Source: Saccharothrix sp. NRRL B-16348
GTDB lineage: Bacteria; Actinomycetota; Actinomycetes; Mycobacteriales; Pseudonocardiaceae
Direction of reading: 5' to 3'
Assembly: GCF_001280085.1 (NCBI RefSeq)
Contig: NZ_LGED01000079.1
Coordinates: 1 to 64,000 of the forward strand
DNA length: 64,000 nt
Shown: positions 33,434 through 42,973 of the stretch, piece after piece
Layout: every line of letters starts with the position of its first letter
Position numbering within the stretch: the stretch's first letter is position 1
The notes under the pieces: generated by a model
What the model was told of the DNA's origin: nothing
The model's input: the letters and a program-made list of their open reading frames with translations, nothing else
The model's database searches: none
Program-made: the position numbers and the translations under genes

Positions 33434-36400
33434 TCATGGTTCGGTTGGTGCTACCGGGATGTCAGTGGTGGCGTTGCGGATGGCCTCACCCAATAGCGCT
33501 CGGTGGCGTTGGGAGTTGGCGAGCCAGACGATGAAGCCGTGAGTGTCGTTGTCCTGCTTGACCGCCCGTGTAAGCATGTCGGCCGGCCGGGTGGGAGGTG
33601 CGTAGCGCCAAAGGTCGGGGCGAGCCGGGTGGGTGAACGCCTTGATGAACGGCGCGGCTGGCTTGGGCAACGTGCGCTCGAGGAACTCCAACACGTTGTC
33701 TAATGACTGCAATACGTGGACACAGTTGTGCAGCGAGCCGGCCGGTGCTGCGGCCAGAAGAGCGAAAAGGCGCAGCAGTTGTCCTGAGCCTCGCTCGGCC
33801 CGTTGGCGAATCTCGGTGAACAACTCTTCCTCGGTCATGGTGCCGGCAAACACGTGCCGGTTGATGACGTCCATCGACGTCAGCGCGCTCTTGCGTCGGC
33901 GCAGAAGCAGGCCGATGACAGTCAGGGCGAGGAGCAGTGCGGGTATGTCAATGTTCCGTTCGAGATCGCCGCGGATCGGCATATCGACCGGTACCACAGC
34001 AAGGACTCCAATGGTCAAGGTCAAGAATGCAATTCGAGGAGTCGTTCGAAGTGAACGGATGCGTTCGAGCAATGAATCGGCGTATTGGCCCCACTCCGTC
34101 CGATAGGCCGGGATGTGTACCAGCACGCGGTGCGGCAGCAGCCAGTTCCTTCTGCCTGGTGGATCGTGCAGCACCGCCGCGAACATGGCGACCGGCCAGG
34201 TGAACGCCCACAGGAAGATGCTGCTGCGGGCGGCTCCGAGGAAGTCGAGCGTGAACACCGCGACTATCAGATTGGTCAGAGGGATCAACGCGAATATGCA
34301 GGTGAGTGTGGCGACTAACACGGCGCAGGCACTCACGATGCTCGCGTTCAGCGCGTTCAAGTGCACGAACCCCCGGCGTGACCGCCAAGCGAGAAAGAGC
34401 AGCCCTCCCGCGAAGCTGCAGGTGACTATCAGGCCCGGTATGGGAGCCGCCTTCGTCGCTAAGGCCAGGACCAACACGGCCGCTCCCAGAAGGGTAGCTG
34501 TGAACACTTTGCCGACCCCGTCGATCAGGTCGGCCAGCAGTCCGCGCTCTTCTTTGCGTAGTGAGAATAACGGGAGCGGCGTCTCCTGCCACGCGCTCAT
34601 TCCACGACCCACCATCGCAAACCGCTCCACGAATGTCGTCTTGGTCGAGGCGACCTTCAAGTGCAACGCGATGATCGAGGTGGTTCGGTGGTCATAGTGC
34701 AACGACATCGCCTGCCGGTACAGCGCAAGGATGTGGTCCGCCGAGCAGAGCGGCAGCAAGGTCAGCGCGAGATCCCGTTCGTGCCGGCCCCCGCCGAAGA
34801 TCGCCTGCCACACCGCTTGGTTCGCCAGGGCCCGCAACCTCGGCGAGATCGGCAGGTCCGGCCTCGTGAATGTCGCGTCGCAGACGATCGACAGCACGTG
34901 CAGAACTTCGGGCTCCCACCGAAAAGAGCCCAACGGAGGAAGCGTTGACGCTGCCGCCGCGTCGGGCGTGCCACACCTGTCCGTCACCAAGTCGTCCACG
35001 GCTTGCATCAACGATGCCGTGTACGTCTGGTCAGCACGGCTGAGGACGGTGGTCAGTAGCGCTCGGGCCGCCTCGTTGCGCACCATGTCCGACAACACGG
35101 GCACGGGCCGCGAGCGCATAACGTGCCCAGCGGCCAGGTGGGTCGCCACTACCGGGAAGCGAAACACGAACCTACCGCGTTCCACCGCGCCCAGCTGCGC
35201 CGCCAGCAACGGTGCCACGTCCTGCTCCCGAACCGACTCGGCCACCGGGGACATGATCACGCGAAAGGCTGTTGCCTCCAGCTGCTCACGCAGCGCGGCC
35301 GCCGACTGCCCGAGCGCCGCGTGCCGGTCCAGCCGTGTGCCGATGAACGACTCCACGACGACGCCGGCATCCGCCCCGGCAGGTGCGTCGAGGACGTGCA
35401 CGCCCAACTTCATGATCATTTCGGGGGTGTCGAGCAAGCCGGCGAGCTCGGATCCGATCGGCAGGACGCTTCCTGCCAGCATCAATCCCTGCTTCTCCAG
35501 CAGCACGCGCGTCGTGTCATTGTCCGGTGGTCGCACGGTGAACACCGGGCGTGCGTCGGGGAACTGGTCCTGGACCGCGACTACCGCGCGGTCGCGGTCC
35601 CGGTTGCGCATGAAGTTGCGCAATGCCTCGAAGTAGGCGATTTCCTGCTCGCGGGTCAGCTCGGCGTCCAGATCGAACAGGAACACCCAGCGGGGGCCGT
35701 CATTCTTGTCCAGAAAGGACTCCAGTTTGACACCGAGCGTCGAGTTGCCGTCAGAGACTGAACGCTTCAGGTGCTCGCGAACCAGGTCTTGGTCGATCGG
35801 TCCGCTGATTCTCGACAGCATCCGTACCGACACGTACACGACCAGCTCCCGCGGCCTGCGCTCCTTCCGCACGCGTCGGCACGCGTCGGCGGCGAACTGC
35901 CACAGCGCAACGCTCTTGCCGCTGCCCGCCGCTCCCGCCACGACCGCGACCGACGCCGTAGCCACCCGCGACGTGGACAGCTCGCGGACCTTGGATGTCC
36001 GTCCCCGGGTCAACCACGCCAACCCGTCCGACACGTCCAACGGCAAGGACACGTGGTTCGAACTGACGAATCCGCTTTCCGCCTGTGTTCGGCGCACCGC
36101 CGCGTCCACCGCCGCAGCGATGTCCCGCAACACCGGCCGATCCACCGAGGGTGTGAAGATCGCGGTCATCGCGCCAAGCACCACAAGCAGCAGGCCTGCG
36201 ACGAGCAGGAGACCAAGAAGTTGCCCGTCCGGGAACCAGGGTGCTACCTCCCGTTGCCGCAGTGCGACAACCGCTACGGCGACCGCAACGCCGCCGAGCA
36301 ACGCGGTGATCCATCCGATCAACGGACGAAACGACCGGGTTTCCGACCGGCCACGAACGAACTCGACCAGGAACGCGGCGAACGCGAGGACCGACGCAGC

Positions 36401-36463
36401 ACCGGAGAGCCATCCGCCGACCTCCCCGATTGCTTCCACCAGCGCATCCACTTCGTCCGACAC
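33434..36463 (-). CDS. Membrane-embedded STAND/NACHT-like P-loop NTPase
   Basis: 1009 residues. Three N-terminal membrane segments (about 18-35, 47-68, 82-104) precede a P-loop domain with Walker A AGAAGSGKSV (about 174-183) and a Walker B-like strand WVFLFDLDAE. A long helical region follows, then another cluster of hydrophobic helices from about 655 (VFTATLLGAAVLVLALA, LIVTCSFAGGLLFLAW, ACAVLVATLTCIFALIP and others to about 870), then a soluble C-terminus. The architecture suggests a membrane-tethered STAND ATPase, a class often linked to conflict or defence. Relics of a CHAT protease gene lie upstream. I cannot assign a named family. Confidence 0.75.
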   Translation of the reverse strand: MSDEVDALVEAIGEVGGWLSGAASVLAFAAFLVEFVRGRSETRSFRPLIGWITALLGGVAVAVAVVALRQREVAPWFPDGQLLGLLLVAGLLLVVLGAMTAIFTPSVDRPVLRDIAAAVDAAVRRTQAESGFVSSNHVSLPLDVSDGLAWLTRGRTSKVRELSTSRVATASVAVVAGAAGSGKSVALWQFAADACRRVRKERRPRELVVYVSVRMLSRISGPIDQDLVREHLKRSVSDGNSTLGVKLESFLDKNDGPRWVFLFDLDAELTREQEIAYFEALRNFMRNRDRDRAVVAVQDQFPDARPVFTVRPPDNDTTRVLLEKQGLMLAGSVLPIGSELAGLLDTPEMIMKLGVHVLDAPAGADAGVVVESFIGTRLDRHAALGQSAAALREQLEATAFRVIMSPVAESVREQDVAPLLAAQLGAVERGRFVFRFPVVATHLAAGHVMRSRPVPVLSDMVRNEAARALLTTVLSRADQTYTASLMQAVDDLVTDRCGTPDAAAASTLPPLGSFRWEPEVLHVLSIVCDATFTRPDLPISPRLRALANQAVWQAIFGGGRHERDLALTLLPLCSADHILALYRQAMSLHYDHRTTSIIALHLKVASTKTTFVERFAMVGRGMSAWQETPLPLFSLRKEERGLLADLIDGVGKVFTATLLGAAVLVLALATKAAPIPGLIVTCSFAGGLLFLAWRSRRGFVHLNALNASIVSACAVLVATLTCIFALIPLTNLIVAVFTLDFLGAARSSIFLWAFTWPVAMFAAVLHDPPGRRNWLLPHRVLVHIPAYRTEWGQYADSLLERIRSLRTTPRIAFLTLTIGVLAVVPVDMPIRGDLERNIDIPALLLALTVIGLLLRRRKSALTSMDVINRHVFAGTMTEEELFTEIRQRAERGSGQLLRLFALLAAAPAGSLHNCVHVLQSLDNVLEFLERTLPKPAAPFIKAFTHPARPDLWRYAPPTRPADMLTRAVKQDNDTHGFIVWLANSQRHRALLGEAIRNATTDIPVAPTEP

Positions 36464-36528
36464 ATCACTCCCGCCAGCGTCAGCGTGACTCGACAGATAA
36501 TCCCGACGCGACCACGACCCGTTACACC

Positions 36529-37422
36529 TCAGTGGTCGACAGATCCACGATCATCACCGTGACGGCCCCGAACCACTCCGCAAAAAGCGGACGTAACGGC
36601 ATCAATTCCCTGATTCGGCACGTCGACCGCGGCCTGGCCGAGCACCGGGATCGCGTTGCCCTTGACCATGCGCACAGCCGGGTGCGCGGCGAGCCACCAC
36701 CGGAACCCGCGGCGCATGGCCCGTCACCGCACCGGTGGGGACAGCCACACGGCGAAGTTGACGTCGAAGTCGCCGATCGTGTCGCGCACAGTTCCTGGGG
36801 GAAAGCCTCGCAGGTTCACGTTGAAGTAGTGGTGCCACGTCGTGTCCGCGACGATCCGACCGACCCGAGGCGAGCGATCCGTCGTAGGCGCTCACGATGT
36901 CGTAGGTGCGCGCGAACCGCTTGTCGGTGCCGCGTGCCACCACCTCGGGCAGCGGCTGCCCAGTCGGACCGGACGGCCACTCGACCTCGGATAGGTGGAG
37001 GGAAAGCGAGCGTCCCTCGTGCATGTGGTCCGGGAGGACATCAATGGGCCCGACCGACCGCAGAACAACGGGTGCGGCCGGTACTGGCGACTCCACCACG
37101 GCCAGAGGACGCTGACCTGGCGCCTGGTCAGCGACAACGCCTGCGGGTGGGCGTCGTCCTGGAGGGTCAGGTCGTCCAGCGGCGTGCCGAGCCCGTCGGG
37201 CACCTGGGTGTTGTGCCTGACGTCCGCGGTCACGTCGGAGCTGGGCGGCCCCTCCCGGCGCCGCAGCTTGCCCGCTCGCGGCACCCGATGCCCGGCCCAG
37301 GTTGACCAGCGGGTCGAGCGCCGGATCGAGCGCGTCCGGGGGGGTCGAAGGTTGGCGTGGTCGCCGATGATCAGGACACCGCCTTGTCCGTCAGGACCCG
37401 CCCAGTCGGCGAGCGCGGCCAC
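36529..37422 (-). pseudogene. Degenerate gene of a conserved protein of unknown function
   Basis: Pieces in three reverse-strand frames follow one another: GVLIIGDHANL and GHRVPRAGKLRRREGPPSS, then DVLPDHMHEG and PLPEVVARGTDKRF, then GRIVADTTWHHYFNVNLRGF and DFDVNFAVWLSP. I recall a family of bacterial proteins with the same order of motifs (DHADLG..RR, LPDHMHEG, VVD-x-TWHH-x-F-x-INL) but know no function for it. Several indels make it non-functional. Confidence 0.5.
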
Positions 37423-37440
37423 TCAGCGTCGGTGAGCTCG

Positions 37441-38050
37441 TTATCCGGCTCCCCAGGACGGTTTGCGCTGCTCGACGCCGAAGAACCACAGGTGTGCCGG
37501 CCGTGCCACGCCGTCAATGTCGCCGACACTGATGCGGCGCTGCCCGTCAGGACCGTGCTGCGCGGGAAGAGCCGGGCGACCTGCTCTGCTTCCGCTGTCG
37601 TGTGTGACAGGTCCGGTCCCGCTACGATCAACGGCCCGGCGTTGTCGGTCAGCGGTTCGACGCACCGGCCGCGTAGCCACACCGACGCCGACGGCGTCAC
37701 CGTGACTGAACGGCCGCGCAGGCCGGGCAGCAGACCCCACGGCACCATGGCGAGCGGCCCGGTCGGCACTACGACCAGGTCGCGGTCGCCGAGGTCGAAC
37801 GGTGCGACCAGTGCCACGGTCACACGGCGACCGGTGCTCCATCGACGCGGTGACCGCTTCGACGAGCGGTGCGCGCAACCTCCTCCCGCACATCGCGTCG
37901 AGGTCGCTGCGCAGGCGCAGCACCGCCTCGGTGACGGCAGCCAGCTCCGCCGCCGCGACCACACCGGCCTTTCCTCCGGTCAGAGCACGACGCCGTGCAG
38001 CCGCCCCGTTGAACCATGAAGCTGACCATGGTCGCGTCGGCCTGCGACAG
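37441..38050 (-). pseudogene. CHAT-domain protease, degenerate C-terminal part
   Basis: From 38029 the reverse strand reads MVSFMVQRG; after a shift it reads AVTEAVLRLRSDLDAM and LRAPLVEAVTASM. Another shift (about 37825) gives RDLVVVPTGPLAMVPWGLLP, LRGRSVTVTPSASVWL, GPLIVAGPDLSHTTAEAEQV and LTGSAASVSATL. This is the characteristic run-up of actinobacterial CHAT (caspase-like) proteins. Where the catalytic His and Cys segments should follow (AHLxxHG...), the reading gives AHLWFFGVEQRKPSWGAG and a stop, so the catalytic part is damaged or lost. Confidence 0.65.
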
Positions 38051-38211
38051 CTCGCGGGCCGAGCCGAGCGGCTCGGTCGCTCGCCGTCGGTGCCTACATC
38101 AAGTCCGCCCAGTGATGGGCGTTCTCCGGTTGCAGGCGGGAACCCGGCGCCGTAGCGGTACAGGCCGTTGGGCCGTCGACCCTGCTCGGCAGCGCGGTGA
38201 GCGGTTCGAAG

Positions 38212-38330
38212 TTGTGGGTGCCGGAAGTCGGCCATATGGCTTGACCTGTGGTTACGCGGCTGTGGGTTCGTACTCTTCGATCAGGTCGAGGACTGGTCGG
38301 GGCGTGCCGACGACGGCCCGATGACTTGTC
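38212..38330 (-). mobile_element. IS-A relic (3' end only)
   Basis: TTGTGGGTGCCGGAAGTCGG followed by CCATATGGCTTGACCTG closely matches the right end of IS-A at 23501 onward. The GGGTTCGTACTC segment is the reverse of the transposase's NEYEP codons. About 110 bp survive. Confidence 0.65.
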
Positions 38331-38702
38331 GACCGATACTGTACAACTCAAGGTGAGTTGGCTCTATAGTTTCAGTGTTGACTAAACAGTGCTCAACGGG
38401 CACTGGAGCCGCGACCGTGAACCTTCTTGTAGGGCGGTGGCCAGCCGAAGTTTCGAGCCATGGGCGCGTTCGACGACAGATGCGTTCTGTTGTTCGAGGA
38501 TGAGATAGACGGTGAGGCCGTAGCCGTAGACGAGTTGGTTCAGGGTGCCGGTGAGGTTGGCGCGGTGGTAAGGCTGCGGCTCAGCGCCCGAGTGCGGAGT
38601 CCTGGAACCCCACAGATCTGCGGCAGGTCGGCGATGGTCGTCTTCGACAGCTTTGCCGGACTAAGCGGAGATTCCGTTGTCGGTCAACGGTTCTTGCTGA
38701 GC
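38331..38702 (-). other. Gene-poor stretch with a possible coding relic
   Basis: There is no complete gene. On the reverse strand a frame open from about 38585 to a TAG near 38385 reads NLTGTLNQLVYGYGLTVYLI, LEQQNASVVERAHGSKL and RLQCPLSTV. This has the composition of real protein but no plausible start. It may be the end of a broken gene. Confidence 0.3.
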
Positions 38703-39318
38703 TCACCGCTGGCTTTCGCCGTGAGACGGCCGGTGGGGGTCGGTGTGGATGTGTGTGCGCATCCCTTGCGGGTCGAACAGGATCAGTAGCTCGACCGCGT
38801 AGCCGTCGGCGCTGCCCAGCCAGTGCGGCGAGGACGTGTGGAACTCGGCTGCCTCACCGGGTGGCAGTGTCAGGTCGCGCTCGCCGGGGACCAGCCGCAG
38901 CTGTCCGTTGAGCACGTACAGCCATTCGAAGCCGTCGTGGGTCTGCGGGGTCGGTTCGAGTGGTTCGGGCTGTGCGGGGATGATCATTTTGAACGCCTGT
39001 ACCCCTCCTGGCCGCCGGGACAGGGGTACGAAGGTCATCCCGAACCGGTGGATCGGCGTGAGGTGGATGCGGGGGTCGCCGGTGCGCGGGGCGCCGACGA
39101 GGTCGTCCAGCGGAACGTTGTAGGTGCGGGCCAGCGGCAGCAGGAGGTCCAGGGTCGCGCGGCGCTGACCGCTTTTCCAGGCGGGACAGGGTGCTCTCGG
39201 ACACGCCGGTCGTCGTGGCGAGGTCGGCGAGGGTGATGCCGCGGTGACGACGAAGCGCGCGAAGTCGCGGCCCCACACCGTCGAGCACCTCGTCGGTTTC
39301 CCGGTCCATCGGGACCAT
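38703..39318 (-). pseudogene. XRE-family regulator with cupin domain, single frameshift
   Basis: The N-terminal helix-turn-helix reads LRALRRHRGITLADLATTTG, VSESTLSRLEK. The frame then breaks at a run of four A (plus-strand T run 39173-39176). In the other frame the protein resumes SGQRRATLDLLLPLARTYNV and continues through a complete cupin sensor domain (THDGFEWLYVLNGQLRLVPG, LPPGEAAEFHTSSPHWLG) to the stop. Removing one A restores LES-GQRRAT, the usual family sequence. It is either a recent inactivation or a sequencing error. It is divergent from the methyltransferase remnant at 39397. Confidence 0.8.
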
Positions 39319-39396
39319 CTTGCCGGAACGGCAAGATTCCGTGCCGGCTCGGCGCGCGCTGGTGAGACTGGGCGCATACAGGCGAAAGGAGTCCTG

Positions 39397-39708
39397 ATGA
39401 GCGCTGCTGACGCGGTCACGTTCTGGGACGAAGTGCAGGTGGCTCGACCGGCGGCCACCGGCCCGCGACCGAATGCCCGGCTCACCGAGACGGTCGCCGG
39501 TCTGTCACGTGGCGATGCCCTGGATCTCGGATGCGGCGACGGTGGCGACGCGCTGTGGCTCGCGGGCCGAGGGTGGCAGGTCACGGCCGTCGACATCGCG
39601 GCAGTGGCGGTCGAGCGGGCCGACACGCCACGCAGGGTCGCGACCGGACCAAGCGGGCAGACCGTCGAGGTCACCGACCACGTCCTGGTCGTTCACCGCA
39701 CCGCCTGA
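39397..39708 (+). pseudogene. Class I SAM methyltransferase with internal deletion
   Basis: 103 residues starting MSAADAVTFWDEV after GAAAGGAGTCCTG. The SAM-binding motif DALDLGCGDGGDALWLAGRG and the acidic turn VTAVDIAA are intact. After VAVERA the sequence jumps to a C-terminal strand (DTPRRVATGPSGQTVEV, DHVLVVHRTA). About half of a normal 200-residue methyltransferase is missing between them although the frame is preserved. It is probably non-functional. Its former regulator is the frameshifted XRE gene on the other strand, so both halves of this pair have decayed. Confidence 0.7.
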
Positions 39709-39749
39709 CCGGCGGTCAGGGCTGCCCGAGCACATGGAGGAGACCCGTC

Positions 39750-40241
39750 ATGCCCACCAGAACACGCCGCCGTGACACTCCGCCGCCCAAGACCGGCAGC
39801 AGTGAAACCGAGGTCCTGCGCGGATTCCTCGACTACCTCCGCGCGTCGATCGCCGCGAAGGTCGACGGCGCGCCCGAACCGCAGGTCCGGACAGCCGCGG
39901 TGCCGTCCGGCACGAACTTGCTCGGCCTGCTCAACCATCTGACCTTCGTCGAGCGCGCGATCTTCCTCGGTGACGAGGTCGCCGACTGGCAGGCGACGTT
40001 CCAAGCGGCATCGGCGGACAGCGTTGCCGACGTGGTGGCCCGCTACCGGGAGACCGTCGAACGCGCCAACGAGGTGCTCGACGGCTGCATCGATCTCGCC
40101 GCGCCGGTCCTTCGACCGAGACCGGGGCGTCCCGCTCCCAGCGTCCGCTGGGCGCTCACCCACACGATCGAGGAGACCGGCCGGCACGCGGGCCACGCCG
40201 ACATCCTCCGTGAGCTGATAGACGGCGCGACCGGCCGCTGA
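39750..40241 (+). CDS. DinB-fold (DUF664) protein
   Basis: 163 residues from ATG 39750. The four-helix DinB pattern shows LRGFLDYLRASIAAK, NLLGLLNHLTFVERAIFLGD and SVRWALTHTIEETGRHAGHA. The His residues of NHLTFVE and of the TIEETGRHAGHADIL segment form the usual metal site. Actinobacterial members are thought to be mycothiol-dependent metalloenzymes or general detoxification proteins. It lies 41 bp after the methyltransferase remnant and 31 bp before a hydrolase gene, so the three may have formed one transcript. Confidence 0.85.
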   Translation: MPTRTRRRDTPPPKTGSSETEVLRGFLDYLRASIAAKVDGAPEPQVRTAAVPSGTNLLGLLNHLTFVERAIFLGDEVADWQATFQAASADSVADVVARYRETVERANEVLDGCIDLAAPVLRPRPGRPAPSVRWALTHTIEETGRHAGHADILRELIDGATGR

Positions 40242-40272
40242 CCCCACCAGCTTCTCCACAGGACAGGAACAC

Positions 40273-41304
40273 ATGATCACCGCAACCCCGCGTCCGGCAC
40301 GTCGGTTCCACCGATCCGCGCGCACGGTGGCGAGCCTCGCGCTCGCTCTCATGCTCACGATCGGCGTTGCGGCGGCGTGCTCCGCACCGACCGCCGGCGA
40401 CGTCGCTCCCTACGCCGTCGCGACCCAGAACGACCCGGCGTTCCAGGGCACCTTCCGGCACGAGTTCGCCGATGTCGACGGCGTTCGCATGCACTACGTG
40501 ACCGGCGGCAGCGGCACACCGGTGGTGCTGATCCACGGCTGGCCCCAGACCTGGTACGGCTGGTGGCCGATCATGCCGGCACTCGCCGAACACCACACCG
40601 TCTACGCGGTCGACCTTTCCGGATTGGGCGACAGCACCGGTTCACCGACCGGCTACGACAAAGCCACCCTGGCGCGGTACGTGCACACCCTCATCGCCGA
40701 CCGGCTCGAGGTGCGGGATGCCGCTGTCGTCGGACACGACTTCGGTGCTGCGGTGGCGTTTCAGTACGCCAGCCAGTTCCCCGAGGACACAGCTCGCCTC
40801 GGCTACCTCGACCTGCCGCTACCCGGACCCGCGGTCGACGCGGCCACGTACCGCACACTGAGCTGGCACATCGCCTTCCACTCCCAACGGCAGGTTCCCG
40901 AGGCGGTCGTGAGCGACGATGTCCGCGAGTACCTGGCACTGTTCTACCCCCAGGTCTCGTTCGGCGGAACCGCGTTCGGCGGCACCTCGGATCGGTCTCC
41001 GTTCAGTGACAACGAGATTGACGAGTACACGCGGACCTACAGTCGGCCTGCGGTCCTGTCGGGAGGCTTCGAGCTCTACCGCGCCCTCGACAAGGACGTC
41101 CACGACACCGTGGCAGCGGCACCGGTACGTGTCCCGACCCTGCTCATGACCGCCCAGGGGCAACTCGACGCGATCCGATCCACAGTGGCCCCGCGCATGA
41201 CGAACATCGTGCGTGCGGTGGACGTGCCGCACGCCGGGCACTGGCTCATGGAAGAGAACCCCCGGTTCGTCACCGCGGAGCTGGTTCGATTCCTCGACGG
41301 ATGA
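40273..41304 (+). CDS. Secreted lipoprotein alpha/beta hydrolase, epoxide-hydrolase type
   Basis: 343 residues. The signal peptide ends in a lipobox (LTIGVAAAC, Cys near residue 36), so it is probably a surface lipoprotein. The hydrolase fold shows VVLIHGWPQTWYGWW (oxyanion HGWP), the nucleophile elbow VVGHDFGAAVAF with Asp rather than Ser, and the catalytic His in VPHAGHWLMEENP. Asp at the elbow with HGWP is typical of epoxide hydrolases and haloalkane dehalogenases. The substrate is unknown. Confidence 0.85.
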   Translation: MITATPRPARRFHRSARTVASLALALMLTIGVAAACSAPTAGDVAPYAVATQNDPAFQGTFRHEFADVDGVRMHYVTGGSGTPVVLIHGWPQTWYGWWPIMPALAEHHTVYAVDLSGLGDSTGSPTGYDKATLARYVHTLIADRLEVRDAAVVGHDFGAAVAFQYASQFPEDTARLGYLDLPLPGPAVDAATYRTLSWHIAFHSQRQVPEAVVSDDVREYLALFYPQVSFGGTAFGGTSDRSPFSDNEIDEYTRTYSRPAVLSGGFELYRALDKDVHDTVAAAPVRVPTLLMTAQGQLDAIRSTVAPRMTNIVRAVDVPHAGHWLMEENPRFVTAELVRFLDG

Positions 41305-41426
41305 CCATGCCACGAACGCGCTGCCGGCGTTCACCGAGGTGCGAGCAGCGCGAGATTAAGCGGCATGATTACCACGGGCGCCGATGAAACCGACGGTCGT
41401 CCCCGTGAGCACCGGAGTGGAGTCCG

Positions 41427-41930
41427 ATGGAGAAGTCCCGAGGCATCTGGGCGAGCCGACTCGCGATCGCCACGACGGTCGTGCAGACAGCGTCCGCCCT
41501 GCTCCTGTTCGGTGGCCCGCCCGGTGAGATCGCCAGGTTCGACGTGGCCGCCTTGGGTGTGCTGGTCGTGCTGAGCCTGCCGGTCAACCTCGCGGCGCTC
41601 GTGCCGATGGTGCGCCGGGTGCGACGGCGGGCCGCTCCGGGTGCGGCAGTCCTGATCTTCTGCGCGGTGTTCCTGCTCTGGCACGGATTCGCGCTGGGCA
41701 CGCTGGCGGGGTGGTGGGCGTCCGGGTTCGTCGGCGGGCTTTACCTCGCTTCCAGCGTGCCGATCTCGTTCGGCTACCAGGTGGTGATGTGCGGCGCGTT
41801 CGCCGCGATCCTCGCCCTGGGCGTGCCGAGGCGGGGTCGCGTCGGTGCCATCGCAGGACGGTGCCCGGTGTCACCAACCGGTGCTCACGCAGCAGCCGTG
41901 GCAGACGCCGTGTCTGCTCATGACGCGTGA
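41427..41930 (+). CDS. Small membrane protein whose 3' end is replaced by an IS-A relic
   Basis: The frame gives 167 residues from ATG 41427 (MEKSRGIWASRLAIATT) after CCGGAG. Four hydrophobic helices are visible: VQTASALLLFGG, ALGVLVVLSLPVNLAALVP, VLIFCAVFLLWHGFALGTL and GYQVVMCGAFAAILALGVP. After about residue 137 (VPRRGR) the codons are read antisense from an IS-A fragment (GAIAGRCPVSPTG...), so the natural C-terminus is lost or altered. The family is not recognised. Confidence 0.6.
   Translation: MEKSRGIWASRLAIATTVVQTASALLLFGGPPGEIARFDVAALGVLVVLSLPVNLAALVPMVRRVRRRAAPGAAVLIFCAVFLLWHGFALGTLAGWWASGFVGGLYLASSVPISFGYQVVMCGAFAAILALGVPRRGRVGAIAGRCPVSPTGAHAAAVADAVSAHDA
41838..41925 (-). mobile_element. 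IS-A relic (internal fragment)
   Basis: On the reverse strand the codons read RLPRLLREHRLVTPGTVLRW, HRRD, which is the segment LPDWLRHHRLVTPSTVLRWHRR of the IS-A transposase. No terminus is present. It forms the 3' end of the reading frame of the membrane-protein gene at 41427. Confidence 0.65.
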
Positions 41931-42068
41931 TCACCGTGCACGTCCGCATGCGTGACGGCTTCCCACCCGACATCCGCGAGGTCACGGCCTGGGCCCACCG
42001 CGCTACCACCGGAAGTTCGCCTGAGCCGGTCCTGGAACAGCCCCCCGGGGCGGTTCGGAGCGCCCAAC

Positions 42069-42099
42069 CCGCAACACCCTGAAACCCAGTGTGTTGCGG
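42069..42099. terminator. Hairpin in gene-free stretch
   Basis: CCGCAACAC (42069-42077) pairs with GTGTTGCGG (42091-42099) across a 13-base loop. It lies about 150 bp beyond the end (at 42248) of the reverse-strand SGNH hydrolase gene and might terminate it. The surrounding 41931-42247 shows no gene I can support. Confidence 0.4.
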
Positions 42100-42247
42100 G
42101 GATCGCTTGAACCCGCCGGAGCGCTGAAGGGCCTTTCGCTTGGCGCACGAGTTGGCGGTACTTCCCATCCCGCCGAAAGTCCTGTGCCTGCGGTCTGGGG
42201 CCTCAGCCGACACCAAGGTCATGACCCGCAACACTTGGATGCACGCG

Positions 42248-42973
42248 TCAGGTCGCCTCGATGGCCTGGACGATGAGTTCGTTCCGAGCGTCCTGGCCTA
42301 GTGGTGCGGTGGTGTGGACGCCGTCGCGGAGGTACGCCGTGAGCCGAGTCGGCTTCGCGGCGAGGAACTCGGCCCAGCGGATCACGATCAGGTTCGGGTG
42401 TCGGCGTTGGGCGTCGGCCAGTTGGAGGTTGACCCAGGCGCTGTTGCGCTGGTCGGCCAACTGGACGTCGGTCGATTGGCCGGTCCGGGAAACCTGGGTG
42501 TTCACCCAGTACACCTTCCGACTCGGGCCTGCGATGCTCATCGCGCGATCGACCTGGGCGGCGAACACCGGCGGGGTGAAGATGTCGTTCGACCCGGTAG
42601 CCATGAGGATTCGGCTCGGCAGCCCGTAGGTTTGAGCCCACTGCTCCAGTGCGTCGACGGCCGGAGCCGTCGGGCGACCGGACCAGTTGTGCACGGCGAT
42701 GACGTCTCCGGTCCGGCTGTACAGTCGCTTGGCCAGGGAGCTGCCGTCCTGGACAGCGATGCTGTCCCCGAACATGAACAGCCCGTCGGTCTCGAGGACC
42801 GGCCTGATCTGGGTCAAGGTGGAGATCGCCTTGGACAGCGCCTCCCACGGCCCCAACGCGCCTGAGCCGTATCCGTCGGCGAACGCCTGTCCCGGGGTCA
42901 GGAAGGTGGAGCCGACCGCGACGACGCCCGCCGTGAGCAGTCGCCGGCGTGTGGTCGTCATCCGCGCGCTCAC
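42248..42973 (-). CDS. Tat-exported SGNH/GDSL-family hydrolase
   Basis: About 237 residues from ATG 42961 (MTTTRRRLLTAGVVAVGSTF) or GTG 42973. The twin-arginine type signal with TRRRLLTAG is followed by FLTPGQAFA. The SGNH motifs are present: MFGDSIAV (Ser block), MATGSNDIFTP (Asn block) and the C-terminal DGVHTT with catalytic Asp and His. It is probably a secreted esterase or acyl hydrolase. A 21-residue frame with a good ribosome site ends exactly at the GTG (GTGA overlap), which supports GTG 42973 as a coupled start. Confidence 0.8.
   Translation of the reverse strand: MSARMTTTRRRLLTAGVVAVGSTFLTPGQAFADGYGSGALGPWEALSKAISTLTQIRPVLETDGLFMFGDSIAVQDGSSLAKRLYSRTGDVIAVHNWSGRPTAPAVDALEQWAQTYGLPSRILMATGSNDIFTPPVFAAQVDRAMSIAGPSRKVYWVNTQVSRTGQSTDVQLADQRNSAWVNLQLADAQRRHPNLIVIRWAEFLAAKPTRLTAYLRDGVHTTAPLGQDARNELIVQAIEAT

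Noticed and set aside
38460..38789. 109-codon forward open frame starting MGAFDDRCVLLFEDE
   Set aside because: No ribosome site, runs antisense into the cupin domain of the XRE gene, and has no family resemblance.
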